Shown here: one piece after another, positions 20,301-30,801 of the stretch
Position numbering within the stretch: position 1 is the first letter of the stretch
Layout of the letters: the number at the start of each line of letters is the position of its first letter
Assembly (NCBI RefSeq): GCF_030035675.1
Contig: NC_084494.1
Location: forward strand, 18,211,248-18,275,247
DNA from: Rhineura floridana
Taxonomy: Eukaryota > Chordata > Lepidosauria > Squamata > Rhineuridae
Direction of reading: 5' to 3'
DNA: 64,000 nt
Program-made: the position numbers and the translations under genes
The notes under the pieces: generated by a model
Databases searched by the model: none
What the model was told of the DNA's origin: nothing
Seen by the model: only the letters and a program-made list of their open reading frames with translations

Positions 20301-20930
20301 ATGGCAGGACACTGTGAAGTAGTGACGTTCTAGGGATATTGATTCTCCAGCCCTTCAGGGGGAGGCCTGTTTTTTCCCTGGTGATATGCAGTTTATAACA
20401 AATGGATCTTAGCTGGAGAGCCTTTGGGTGGTGCTCTCATCTACATATTATTACACTCTCTTACTAATGGATATTTCCAGAACATTAGGAGCAATGCAGT
20501 CAACAAATCCCACCACCGCCTGAGTTCACAGCTAAGCTGCCGGATGAGTTTTTTCTGTGTGTGTGTGTGTGTTTCCAAACCCTTCCACTTGTGGAAGGGA
20601 GAGCACATTGATTGATGTTCTTGGCACAGATCCACCAGCCAAGAGGATTTATCTTGCAATCTAAACAACAATTTTCAGACATTAAGGCTGATTTACCCTG
20701 CATGGCAGGCTCATTTGCATGTGTGTGTGCCTGCGCGCACACACACACACGATGCAAGAATTTGCCATGGCGAATATCATAATAATGATTTTTTTTGTTC
20801 CTTCGGTGTGATGTTGCTTTTTCATTCATAAAAGATTTGACAATAAGTGCTCTTATTTCTTTTTGAAGAGGATCAGGTTTTTGTTTTTGTATTTGCAGAA
20901 AATCTAAACCTTTGAATGTGAAGGCTATGG
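20301..20930. other. Intergenic, low complexity
   Basis: It holds GT repeats at 20555-20572 and an alternating purine-pyrimidine tract at 20719-20751 (GTGTGTGTGC, then GCGCGCACACACACAC). No gene is recognised. Confidence 0.55.
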
Positions 20931-20934
20931 ACTC

Positions 20935-21110
20935 CTCCACACACAACCCGTTCATTGAAGAGCCATCCTGATTTCCTTGCACAAAATGTATGTGGAAATT
21001 AGATTGTTTTTGTTGTTAAGCATTCGTTCCAATTTGTTTGTGGGGAGGTTATACATCAATGAGTATTCATCCTGCATTCATCCTCATTTGCTTGCAGGGT
21101 GTTTATACAT
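20935..21110 (-). repeat. Unclassified repeat with AAATCAGGATG units (inverted copy)
   Basis: Read on the minus strand it has GCAAGCAAATGAGGATGAAT, CACAAACAAATTGGAACGAA and GCAAGGAAATCAGGATGG, the last followed by CTCTTCAATGAACGGGTTGT. This is the same unit as at 3238-3355 and 40980-41085, but here three units are visible. Confidence 0.5.
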
Positions 21111-21265
21111 TTTCCTGTTAATCATTCTGTATTTTTCATGGCATTTTCCCATTATCCTCCTAACTGCAAAAAGTTATTTCTTTTTTTTAAAAAAGGGGAT
21201 TTGCTGTGTTAGAGTTTAATTGTGCAAGCATCCTGCAAAACACCAACAGTCTGGAGATGCCCTAG

Positions 21266-21478
21266 GCTAGGAATCCCCTGGTCTGAATCTCACCTCTGCC
21301 ATGATGTTCACTAGATGACCTCAAGCAAGCCACTTTCTCTCAGCCTTAATTCACCACCCCTTACAAAATGGGAGTTAATAATACTGGCTTACATTACAGG
21401 TTTGTTCTAAGGATTACAAATGCATGTGACACTCTTTGAATCCTTGAAAGTACAATACAAATGTTAAGTATTATTATG
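21266..21478 (+). repeat. MIR-type SINE, old
   Basis: A GTCTGAATCTCACCTCTGCC block followed by TGACCTCAAGCAAGCCACTT, then TCTCTCAGCCTTAATT, AAAATGGGAGTTAATAATAC and an L2-like end (TACAAATGTTAAGTATTATT). The order matches ancient amniote MIR elements with their CORE region and L2-derived tail. It is much more diverged than the CORE-SINEs elsewhere in the window. Confidence 0.75.
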
Positions 21479-21833
21479 TCTGCTTGCCTATATTTTTTGT
21501 TGTTATGCTGAATGGTGTTGTTATGCTAAATGGGCAAGACGCTGCACACATTTTAAAAAACAAAGAAAACAAGTCCTCCCAATGTTGGCCTGTGTAAGCT
21601 ATGTTCAGGACACAAAAGGTATAATGAATAGGAAGGAGTAATTAAAATAAATCAATCCATTTTAAAGGTGCAGTTAACATAGGATTTTGTTTGGACAGGC
21701 CAATATCATAGTGGCAAATTCATAGGTGCAAGGTCCCTACATGTTCATCATAGTCCCCCCTTCCCCCTTTTTTGCTGCAGGGTTCAGAATGAGATCTTTC
21801 TTAATGCCTTTTCCCACAATAGCCATCCCTAGG

Positions 21834-22010
21834 AGCCAATAAGCATGAAAGGGGAGAGTGTTAGCTACTGAGAAGACTCTTCTCAGTGGCTGACCCACCT
21901 CCTTTCACTCTGATTGGCTCCAACCAGCAGGGAGGATCAAGGAAGCATGTTCAAAGATTCTTCTCAGTGGCTAAGACACTCTCCTTTCATGCTGATTAGC
22001 TCACAGGATG
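21834..22010. repeat. Foldback repeat with three alternating arms
   Basis: GGAGCCAATAAGCATGAAAG followed by GAGAGTGTTAGCTACTGAGA (21834-21876) is inversely complementary to CTTCTCAGTGGCTGACCCAC, then CTTTCACTCTGATTGGCTCC (to 21922). A third arm, CTTCTCAGTGGCTAAGACAC with CTTTCATGCTGATTAGCTC, repeats the second at about 21960-22006. It is consistent with a DNA-transposon foldback duplicated at one end. Outer ends are not resolved, and the unclassified open frame at 22008-22370 follows. Confidence 0.55.
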
Positions 22011-23156
22011 GTGGAGACACGGGGACCCTGCTGGGGCCCGGCTCCCAAAAAAGTAAAGGGTCTAAGACCCCCTGAGACCCTGGACGACTATATCCCTGGG
22101 ACAGGCCCAGCCTCTGCCGGAGTGTTTCTGCAGACAGTGAGGCATTCTGAAATCTGTGAAGTCGATAAGAATGTGCCCTCCTCCATTAATGGCAGGCTCC
22201 AAAGTGCAGCTGGAAATTATGTCCCTTCTGGGTCAGAGAGGGGCAGACAGTTCTCCTCAAGGACAAAGTCTGGAGTGGGCCGATTCCACCTTGTGCGGTT
22301 GCTGCATAACTGGAGGTGGGGATCAGTCCTAACAATAGCTGCAAGGGGGCAGAAGGACTGCCCTATCTAGTTAATAGTATCTTGGGGGGTCTCACGAAAA
22401 ACAATAACAATATTTAGAACATTAACTTTTCAGTGTATAGATATGTATATGTGTCTGTATGACTCAGCAGAGAAGGGAAACAGAGCTCATTCCATCAGCA
22501 ATGCTTAAAGACCAGCTCTGCAGGGCTTCTCCTGCCTCTCAGTTGTTTCCAGCTCATCATTCTACAAACTAATATCCAGCTTTAAGAAATGACTCCTCAG
22601 TTTATTTCCCCCCCCTTCCTTCCCTGTCCCTTTTTCTTTGTGTCTCATGTCTTACAGATTGTAAATCTGCAGGCAGGGACTGTTTTTATCAATTGATGGT
22701 GTATATAAGCCATTCTGGGAGCTGTTTGGCTGAAGAGCAGGGTACACATGCTCTAAAGAAATGAATAACATTATGTGTAAGCACATGTACTCACATGCAG
22801 TTAGTGCAGCAGACTGCAGAATACCCCATATTTTTCTGATCGCTTATCTGTTTAATCCACTTCTCATCTTGGCTGATTAACGCTGAATTATGGTCAGCAA
22901 GAAGCCACAATTTGATGTAATGTGTTGGGTGCCTCATACCATCTGTGGAGGCCTACCTTCTTCTAGAGTTAGAATGCCACCCACACACAGTTGGGCACCT
23001 CCAGGAGTTTCAAAAAGCAGTGGGGAAAAAGGGGGTTTTGCCCAAGGAGCCAGAATTGGAGGATGCACATTTTCTGGCAGCTCAAATGCTACATGCCTGC
23101 CTATTTCCACTGATTGCCACATGCTGAAGACATGCTGGAATTTACCAGTGTGACAA
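22011..23156. other. Intergenic, unclassified open frame and otherwise nothing
   Basis: A 120-residue frame at 22008-22370 (with W-G-P-A-P-K-K-V-K and L-D-D-Y-I-P-G) has no recognised domain and begins inside a foldback repeat. It is more likely transposon-derived than a gene. No exon or transposon boundary is seen in 22380-23156. Confidence 0.4.
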
Positions 23157-23385
23157 AGTGGTTAGAGTGCTGGACTAGGATCTGGGAGGCCAGGATTCTA
23201 ATCCTCACTTGGCCATGAAGCTCACCTTGGGCCAGCCACTGCCTGTCAGCCCAACCTAGGCCACAGAGTTGTTATGAGGATAAAATGGAAAGGGGCAGGA
23301 AGAAACATGTATGCCACCTTAAACTCCTGGGAAGAAAGGCAGGATATAAATGCAATAATAAATGAAAATAAATATAAATAAATAA
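23157..23385 (+). repeat. CORE-SINE, full length
   Basis: The head AAGTGGTTAGAGTGCTGGAC, then a B-box-like GGATTCTAATCC, the core GGCCATGAAGCTCACCTTGG, the block GAGTTGTTATGAGGATAAAA, and the 3' body CAGGATATAAATGC with an AATAAATAAATA tail. It is the clearest + strand copy of the family. Confidence 0.85.
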
Positions 23386-23939
23386 TTCCAACAACCCAGT
23401 TTGGAGGAGCTATTCTCTCAAGAGTGCCACATGTGTTGAGATATTGTGGGGAAATTACCCTGGAGACTTTTAACTGCAGTACATACACTGGAACTTTTTT
23501 CCACACAAATTTTAAATACAGATGTCTTGCACAAGTCCTCTTTATCAGAATGTTGGTACTATAGCTAAATATCAGTCTTGTGCAAGATCTCTGTGCTAAA
23601 ATGCCACACACACCCAATGAAAAGAGATGTTGACCATCTCCCCACAAAAAGCACAAGCCTCCCTTTTGCCCGTAGTGAGACATGATCACTAGGTGTAGCA
23701 AAGTTTGCTCATTAATTCTTATGCACTTTCTGTGATTTTACCCCCTTAAAGATATGCATGCACAGGTGCAGATATATATACATAGAGGCCCAGAATGGGA
23801 AAAATATATCTCCTTCACTGTGTACCAAGGCCTTTTTCCTGCCATGATATTATTTTATTTCCTCATTACAAAATATCTGAACATCATGAGATATTTCTTA
23901 TGTTAATAAGAATCTAGTGGATCTGAAGAATAAGAGCTG

Positions 23940-24132
23940 AACATAGGAAGATGCCTTATACTGAGTCATACCATTGGTCCACCTAACTCAGTATTGTCTG
24001 CACAGACTAGCAGCAGCTCTCCAGGGTTTCAGGCAAGAGTCTCTCTCCTAGTCCTACCTGGAGATGCCAGGGATTGAACCTGGGCCCTTCTGCATGTAAG
24101 TCAGATGCTCTCCCACTGAGCTATGGCCCTTC
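23940..24132 (-). repeat. tRNA-Ala-like SINE, full length
   Basis: On the minus strand it reads GGGCCATAGCTCAGTGGGAG, then the B-box-like GGTTCAATCCCTGG, CATCTCCAGGTAGGACTAGG, CCTGAAACCCTGGAGAGCTG, CTGAGTTAGGTGGACCAATG and the tail AAGGCATCTTCCTATGTT. This tail resembles the CR1 3' terminus, suggesting mobilisation by CR1-type enzymes. Confidence 0.85.
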
Positions 24133-24785
24133 GCCATACCAGCTTTATTGGATTATCCTGAGTTCTAGGGTTATATGAAAGAATCCACTTTCTCCATACC
24201 ATGCATAATTTTAAAAATATCTTATCATGTGTTCCCGCCCCCTGCACAGCTTAATCACCTTTCTCTAAAGAGTCACAAATATCTGCAACCTTTCCTCGTA
24301 GGGAAGTTGCTCCAGCCCCTTGATAATTATGGCTGCTCTTTTCTGCAGTTTTGACAGTTCTATAATATCCTTTTTTGATCTGCTTTTTGGACAGTACAGG
24401 AAAATTATGTACACCTTTTCCTCGGGCAACCTGTCAACTTGTCTTTACAGTCTTCAAAAAACATTTCCTTTTAGGGCCATGCAAACATATGAGGTGAGCT
24501 GTCCTAAGTCCAGCTATGATGGGTTCCTTTTAGATGTTCAACTGTGCACTTCCTTCTAGACGGGCAAAGATCACCAGCTGTAAAACAGAACAGCAGGTTC
24601 CTATGTTAACCACAGAACACAGCCAGTAACAGAATGCTTATGAACAACATATGCCTTATACTGAGGTCATTGGCGTAAGAGGCACTTAAAAAAAAATGAC
24701 AATATTTTTAAAGCATGCTGTCAGACAAAGAAAGAGAGCACATGGAACTATACTGTTTCACATGCTTGCTTTCTTCATCTTGCAG

Positions 24786-24916
24786 CAGGGATGGGGAACC
24801 TTTGGCCCTCCTGATGTTGCTGAACTACAGCTCCCATCATCCCTAGCCAGCATGACCCAATGGCCGGGGATGGGAGTTCAGCAACATCTGGAGGGCCAAA
24901 GGTTCCCCACCCACTG
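24786..24916. mobile_element. Foldback hAT mini-element
   Basis: CAGGGATGGGGAACCTTTGG and CCAAAGGTTCCCCACCCACTG form the inverted ends. The arms continue with GATGTTGCTGAAC paired to GTTCAGCAACATC. No convincing flanking duplication remains. Confidence 0.8.
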
Positions 24917-25250
24917 TACAGCATCAGATATACTTCCACTACCCTACATTAGACCAATACAATAGACCTGTAACAAAATGTTGCCATGTGAAATGCTCTT
25001 ATTCAGAGTTCCAGCCAGCTGTGCCCTTATTCAGGATTCTCCATTCCATCCCCCACCCAGTTTTCTATCCCACCCCCACCCCCCGCCAACAGTCAGCCAG
25101 CATTATGTGGCCAGTGGCCACTGTATACGTTCAGTCTTCAATGAGCTAATTTTGGGGTGCTTTCTCCATTAGAATTTCCTCTCTAGAGTTTTTTTTTGTA
25201 CTTCTACAAACCTCGTATTCTTCCAACTCCTCCTTTTATGTGAATGATGC

Positions 25251-25601
25251 CACTGGTGGCTGTTCCATTAGGGCAGATGGGGCACTGCCCTACCAACCAC
25301 AGTCTGCCCTCAGCCAGCCCCCACTTGCCTGCCCTTGCTTACAATCAGTCCAGGGGGGTCACTGCCTGTCCGTTCAGTCGGACAGATGGGTGTCTGATAA
25401 ATAAAATTTTATTATTATTTTATTATTGTCATATTCCTCTCCCTTACTTACTCTCAGTGTTGCCCTTGTAGAAATCATCAGAGAGGAGGAGAGGGACAAA
25501 ACTAGAATTAGTTGGCTCCGCCTCTAATTCCTCTGGCTCCACCTACTATTTGGCTCCATGGTTTCTCCCCTACCAGTCCCAGTGGCCTCCAGCCACCATT
25601 G
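25251..25601. mobile_element. Non-autonomous hAT element, CACTGGTGGCTG family
   Basis: The ends CACTGGTGGCTG and CAGCCACCATTG are inverted repeats. The octamers AATGATGC (25243-25250) and GATGATGC (25602-25609) match at 7 of 8. The 351-bp body has GGGCAGATGGGGCACTGCCC and TTGGCTCCGCCTCTAATTCC and encodes nothing recognisable. Confidence 0.75.
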
Positions 25602-25825
25602 GATGATGCCGTTTTTGCTTCACAACGATCCATGCGCAGGGAATGAGCTCACTATGCGTATATAGGATGGGCTGGGGGGCTGTCCATAAAATGTGCTAAG
25701 CACCTTATACCCTTCCTTCCCAATTTGTCAGGCTGGTGCAAACCTCTTCCGATAAAGTATGTCACACATCGCATGATGTCCTGTGCCCTTGATAGTACCC
25801 AGCTCTGTTCATTACCTGTTTTTAT

Positions 25826-26232
25826 ATAATAAGACCCTGCCTTATATAAAAAACATTGGTCCACCTAGCTCAGTCTTATGTACACTGGATGGCAGTGTAG
25901 GAACATAGGAAGCTGCCTATTGGTCCCTCTAGCTCAATACCGTCTACACTAAATGAATATCGGCCCATGTAGCTCAGTGCTGCCTACACTGACTGGCAGC
26001 GGCTCTTCTGGGTTTCAGGCAGGAGTCTCTCCCAGCTGTGCCTGGAGATGCCGCCATGCGAAGCAGATGCTCTACCACCGAGCTGTGGCCCCTCTCCAGT
26101 TGTCTATTGTGTAGACAATACTGGAGTCTCAGACAGGGATCTTTCCCAGTCTGACCTGCAGATGCCAGGGGACTGAACCTGGGACCTTTTGCATGCAAAG
26201 CACGTGCTCTACCACCGAGCTACGGCCCTTCC
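25826..26232 (-). repeat. Cluster of tRNA-Ala-like SINE pieces
   Basis: At least three, probably four, minus-strand pieces of the same SINE lie end to end. 25826-25895 and about 25898-25952 are 3' pieces. About 25955-26097 is a near-complete copy with a head (complement of CCACCGAGCTGTGGCCCC). About 26100-26232 is another with an intact head (complement of TACCACCGAGCTACGGCCC) and B box. The repeated head-to-tail order suggests insertion into SINE tails or tandem duplication. Confidence 0.8.
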
Positions 26233-26776
26233 TATCTCTGCACTATGAACTTCAGTGTGCCTTTTGCCATGGCTGTGCAATGGTGGTATTTGTACCACTG
26301 TTATGTAATGGCCTATTTGTGTCCGTGAACGCAGAGGGAGATTAATTTTGGCTTTTAAATGACCATTTAGGATCTCGGCAGATGGCAAAATAGTGACATG
26401 CGCAGGCCGGGCCTTGGCAGTGAGGAAGGTAACATTGTTTTATTTGTCTGAGTCACACAGCCCTCAAAACCATTTCTCCTGTTTTTCCAACTGACTGTAA
26501 AGACACCTGCAGTGGAACAGCCGATTGCAGCTTGTGTGGCTGCCAAATGCCCTTTCTGGACCCTAGAAAGTAGCAGATAATGCTCTGGTAGCATTAGCAA
26601 TAAATCACTTTGTTTCTACAATTGCACTTGGTAGGAGCGAGAGACCAAGGTGATAACAATAGATACATTCCTCTGGTTGCTCTAAAGACACCTGCGCCAA
26701 AGAGTAATAAAAGGAAGGCACAAAGGCAGGTCATTTGAGAAATTTAACACGGTGGACTGTAAAGTGTAAGTCCATG

Positions 26777-26945
26777 GGGAAGGCCACAGCTCAGCAACAG
26801 AGCATCTGCTGTGCATGCAGCAGGTCTCAGGTCCAATCCCTGGTATCTCCAGAGAGCTCTGGAATCTACCCTGTCTGAAATCCTACTGCCAATCAGTGTA
26901 GGCGGATCAATGGTCTGACTCAGTATAAGGCAGCCTTCTTTGTCT
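26777..26945 (+). repeat. tRNA-Ala-like SINE
   Basis: The head AAGGCCACAGCTCAGCAACA, GCATCTGCTGTGCATGCAG, the B-box-like GGTCCAATCCCTGG, then ATCTCCAGAGAGCTCTGGAA, CAATGGTCTGACTCAGTATA and the CR1-like tail CAGCCTTCTTTGTCTCC. It is a full-length copy. Confidence 0.8.
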
Positions 26946-27125
26946 CCAGTAGGTCCTGCCCAATTTTGACAGCTATATGGGCTGTCAGGCGGTGTCATAC
27001 AGTTTCAGGCATAAGAGGGAGCAAGAATAGTCATTTGAAAGGAGATCTTTGTATGACTGAAAGTGATAATGCTGGAGGAATGGAGTGGAGGGAAGAGCAT
27101 AGACGGTTTAAAGATATGGAGTAGA

Positions 27126-27262
27126 TTAGGTGTGAGGAAACTTTGGCCCTCCAGATGTTGCTGAACTACAACTCCCATCATCCCTAACCATTGGCCATAC
27201 TTGCTAAGGCTGATGGGCATTGTAGTGCAGTGATATCTGGAGGGCCAAAGGCTCCCCACCTC
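27126..27262. mobile_element. Foldback hAT mini-element
   Basis: AGGTGTGAGGAAACTTTGGC and GCCAAAGGCTCCCCACCTCTG are the inverted ends. The inner arms hold CTACAACTCCCATCATCC. GATTAGGT occurs at both edges but overlaps the left terminus, so the exact duplication is uncertain. Confidence 0.75.
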
Positions 27263-27821
27263 TGGATTAGGTGCTAGTGTTGGATCCCAGAGTTGATGGG
27301 AAGTTAGTGTGAGAATTTAAGGAGAGGAAATACATGGTCAGAGTGGTGAGAATGACTATCCAGACAGAGGATAATCAAAATCAAAATGAAGTCTCTAGTT
27401 CTGAGGGTTGTAATGCAGTGATAAGTTTGGAAATGTAATGAGTGGATGGAATGAGGGGGTGGGTAGAGAGAGAGAAACCAGAAACTTTACAAGAAACTTG
27501 TTTTATGATCCTTCTTTTCCAAAAGGTGTTTTGATGGGCCTCAACTCCATTAGGGAGAGGAGAAGGAGGAAAATCTGGACTTTGAAATATTGTGATTTCC
27601 AGATTTCCACCGACATTGATCAGAGGACATCATTCACTCACCAAATGTTCTAGTTTTAGCTTTGAAAAAAGCAACAACACAATGGCCACCAAAGGAAAGA
27701 AGTTGCCACCCAGTGGATTACTAAAGTAAAACCTGACGGGAGAAGCCACCTAGAAAAGGAGATAAACCACAGGAGAGGCCAGCGTTTTGCAGTCTGGCAT
27801 ATTCATACTATACAGACATGA

Positions 27822-28015
27822 GAAGCTGCCTTATACTGAATTAGACAGACCACGGGCACTGGCCCATCTAGTTCAGTAATGTTCTACGCTGACTGGCAGT
27901 AGAAACTTTCCAGAGTTTCAGACTGGGGCCTTTCCCATTGCTATCTGGAGATGCAGAGGAATGACCTAGGACTTTTTCTTCATACAAAGCATGTGTTCTG
28001 CCAATGAGCAGCCGT
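27822..28015 (-). repeat. tRNA-Ala-like SINE, diverged
   Basis: The complement shows GCTCATTGGCAGAACACATG, a damaged B box, CATCTCCAGATAGCAATGGG and the end AGTATAAGGCAGCTTCTCAT. It abuts a BovB fragment at 28080. Confidence 0.7.
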
Positions 28016-28079
28016 CCTTACCCTGAATGCCAAAATCTTTCCAGTCGCTTGGAGGTATATAATCCTGTTCTATTGCTGA

Positions 28080-28385
28080 AGCTGAGCAGGACTAGCTTTA
28101 AACCAGAACTATCATTAGAAGCAAAAATGATGAAAATGAGGTTATCATACTTTGGACACATAATGAGACGACATGATTCAGTAGAAAATATAATAATGCT
28201 GGGAAAAACAGAAGGGAGTAGAAAAAGAGGAAGGCCAAACCAGAGATGGATTGATTCCATAAAGAAAGCCACAGATCTGAACTTACAAGATCTGAACAGG
28301 GTGGTTCATGACAGATGCTATTGGAGGTTGCTGATTCATAGGGTTGCCATGAGTCGTAGTCGACTTGAAGACACATAACAACAGC
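28080..28385 (+). mobile_element. BovB/RTE LINE, 3' fragment
   Basis: The open frame ending at 28378 reads K-M-R-L-S-Y-F-G-H-I-M-R-R-H-D, I-M-L-G-K-T-E-G-S-R-K-R-G-R-P and D-R-C-Y-W-R-L-L-I-H-R-V-A, the very end of BovB ORF2. ACACATAACAACAG follows. The frame is open throughout, so this copy is relatively young. Confidence 0.85.
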
Positions 28386-28817
28386 CCAACTAGAAGCACG
28401 TGAGTCTGAACTCTTTTGAGAAAGGGTGCAAATTATCTAATAGGTAAATAAACACCTGTTCTGAGTCAGGGCTGTTTGGAACAATTGCTCTGTAATCTTT
28501 TGGAAATAATAACGATTCAACAGAGTCAGTGCATAGTAATTGTCTTCAGTCAGCACAGTGACAGAAACTTAGCAACAGGTAGAGCAGCAGGACAAGCCTG
28601 GAAGGATGTCATGATGAAATACAGACTCAACCATTTTTGCAGCTTTTGCGCAACAATGCCATTGCCTTCCCCAGACTGCTCTGCGACCTCTCCACCAATG
28701 ACCCCTCCACCATTTTTATTTTTAAGTTAATTGGAAACTGTGCCCTCTTTAACACCCAGAACACAATTCACCTACGATCTTTAAAAACAAAAGGGAGCTA
28801 CTCAGGATGATTAAGGT

Positions 28818-29100
28818 CAGAGGTCCCCAAACTGTGGTCCGTGGACCACCAGTAGCCTGCGAGCTTCGTTTAGGTCCAGAGTTCTTAACCTCTGATCCAT
28901 GGACCCCTTGGGGATCCATGGATGGTCTTCAGGGGATCTGTGAACCGGACACACACACACACAAAATCATGTCCAATGCAACAAAATAAATTGTATTTAT
29001 TTATTTATGGGGGTCCAAAACTTTCATCAGATTCTCAAAGGGGTCCGTTAAGTAACATTGATTTAAGTGGTTCACAGTATCAATGACAATTCCATATAAT
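28818..29100. mobile_element. hAT element (outer), truncated, interrupted by a second hAT element
   Basis: CAGAGGTCCCCAAACTGTGG, followed by GACCACC and GCGAGCTTCGTTTAGGT, matches the left arm of the hAT at 61188-61536. The sequence resumes after 29068 with GGTTCACAGTATCAATG, comparable to GGTCCATGGCATGTCC there. The right terminus was not found. Confidence 0.6.
28876..29060. mobile_element. Charlie-like hAT element inside another hAT
   Basis: The left end (C)CAGAGTTCTTAACCTCTG, followed by GATCCATGGACCCCTTGGGG, is the classic start of Charlie-type hAT elements. The right end GGGGTCCGTTAAGTAACATTG is the worn complement. Octamers GTTTAGGT (28868-28875) and ATTTAAGT (29061-29068) match at 6 of 8. 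An AC microsatellite lies inside at 28948-28966. Confidence 0.65.
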
Positions 29101-29239
29101 CCTTTTCCACTCATATGATCCTTTATTTACTGTAGATATTTCCCCCCCCCTTCTCTGGTCTCCCTGGTTTAAAAGTAACTAAATATGGAAAAAGAGATTA
29201 TGATGAAATACAGACAAGTTTTTGAGTTTTCTTATGGCA

Positions 29240-29520
29240 AAACGCCACGCCCACCTCCCCTACTTTAGCTACGGCAGGACAGCAAATGAGACGTTTCCGT
29301 ACAGTGACGTCAAGAAAAAGATGGCGATGCCCACAGTCAGAATGCGGAAAGCGCATGCGCTTTTTTTTTGGTAGGTGGGAGGAGCGGGAGAGGCGCTTCG
29401 GCAACGGTGCGGCAAATAGTGCTGCAGGTAACGTGTCTTTCTGCTTTCCTGGAAATGTCTCCCTGTCTCATGCATAGTGTTTTCTTCATAGGCCGTGCGC
29501 GCATCCTCCGCCTGAAGTTG
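29240..29520 (+). promoter_or_regulatory. MED18: MED18 promoter and CpG-rich start region
   Basis: CpG and G+C content rise sharply relative to the flanks. Three recognisable sites are in order: a full palindromic CRE, TGACGTCA (29305-29312), bound by CREB/ATF proteins; AAGATGGCG (29318-29326), the YY1-type motif common just at start sites of housekeeping genes; and GCGCATGCGC (29351-29360), a consensus NRF1 site. A splice donor, CTGCAG|GTAACG, lies at 29427/29428, so the first, non-coding exon probably spans about 29320-29427. No TATA box is evident. A further donor-like TCC|GTAAGT lies near 29803 and could serve an alternative first exon. Confidence 0.7.
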
Positions 29521-30441
29521 CCCATTCAGCCGGGTTGGAGATGAAGATCTTGCCTTGCTGATACTAATTAAGTCCGGGGCTTTGAGGCCTACACTTTGGG
29601 CATTTGCAGTCCTCCTTATCCTCCTCTCGTAGTCCTGATTGAGGACAGTTGCAATTCTCCATGTGTTGGAGGTTTCTTTTTTCTTTCTCTCTCTCTTCCC
29701 CCCCATCTCCCTATGAAGGTTGTGCCTCTGGAACAAGGGGAATCGTTTCACCGGGTTGTGATGTGAAACAGCGAGTTCTTTGAACGTTCACTTTGTGTCT
29801 TCCGTAAGTAAAACGGTGACTGATTTTTTTTTTTAAAAAATGCTGAAAGTTCAAGGAAGATCCTGAAATATACCTACCGAGGCCAGCTGCAAATGCGAGT
29901 AGGGCTTCTGCAACTTTAATAACTATGCACAAGTGATGTTTCTGCACTACAATTCGATGCTCAGGAGCCCTGTGCCACCCTACCGAGTGTAGTTAAAATG
30001 CCTGTGGATGTAGCATGGGAATAAATTCTACCAAAATCTGGGTTTCCTGCTGAGTAAGCGCATATAAGAACAAGCTGTTTGTATTAAATTTTTTCATTTA
30101 CACTTTCCACTTCTCTCTCTTCTTCCCATCCCCTGCTTCTTGGAAAAAAAGCCGGCTGCAGTGCTCAGAATACTTACTTAATGGAAGGGAATTCTACGGA
30201 AATCAGAGAGTATTGTGGAGTATGCATGGTTAGGAGTGGGCTGCTTGTATTTTGCAGACCCTAATGGAGCTGTATGTGTTGTGATAGTGCTTGATTGGGC
30301 TAATGGGTTGTGGAAAGTTTACTTTAGATGCATCATATAGACCAATTGCCCCAAGAGAACCTCTGAATTGTCTAAGCATTTGGGTTGTAACGTTGGAGCT
30401 TCTGTATGCCTGAGTTGCCTTGGGATGTGCATATTTTAAGA

Positions 30442-30801
30442 CAGGGATGAGGAACCTGTGGCTGTCTAGATGGTGTTGATAGCTCCCATCATCCTTGACC
30501 GTTGGCCATTCTGGTTGGGGCTGATGGGAGCTAGAGTCCAACATCAGCAACGTTATTATCATTATGATCATCATCACATTTATGCACCTCCTTTCTTCCA
30601 AGGAGCTCAAGGTTATATACATAGCTCTCCCCCATTTTATCCTTGCAACAACCCTGTGAGGTAGATTTGGCTGAGAGACAGTGACTGGCCTAACGTCACC
30701 CAGTGCGTTTCATGGCTGAGTGGGAATTTGAATCCTAGTTTCCTAAGTTCTAGTTCGACTCTCTAACAACTAACTGGAAGGCCACATGTTTTTCATCCAT
30801 G
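30442..30801. mobile_element. hAT foldback split by a CORE-SINE
   Basis: The left two thirds (30442 to about 30550) has CAGGGATGAGGAACCTGTGG, then CTCCCATCATCCTTGACCG and TGATGGGAGCTAGAGTCC. The final arm, GGAAGGCCACATGTTTTTCA and CCATGG, reappears after the SINE at about 30776-30801. The SINE therefore inserted into the element's right arm. Confidence 0.65.
30551..30775 (-). repeat. CORE-SINE inside a hAT element
   Basis: On the minus strand it has a worn tRNA-like head (GTTAGAGAGTCGAACTAGAA), the core CAGTCACTGTCTCTCAGCC, CCTCACAGGGTTGTTGCAAG, GATAAAATGGGGG and a CATAAATG-like end with an AT-rich tail. It lies in MED18 intron 1. Confidence 0.75.

Noticed and set aside
22008-22370. 120-residue open frame on the + strand
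   Set aside because: Its start lies in a foldback repeat and it has no domain signature. More likely transposon-derived than a host gene.
23940-26945. tRNA genes suggested by A- and B-box-like motifs
   Set aside because: Each is followed by the same non-tRNA body and CR1-like tail, so they are SINE heads. None has a complete cloverleaf with an intact acceptor stem.
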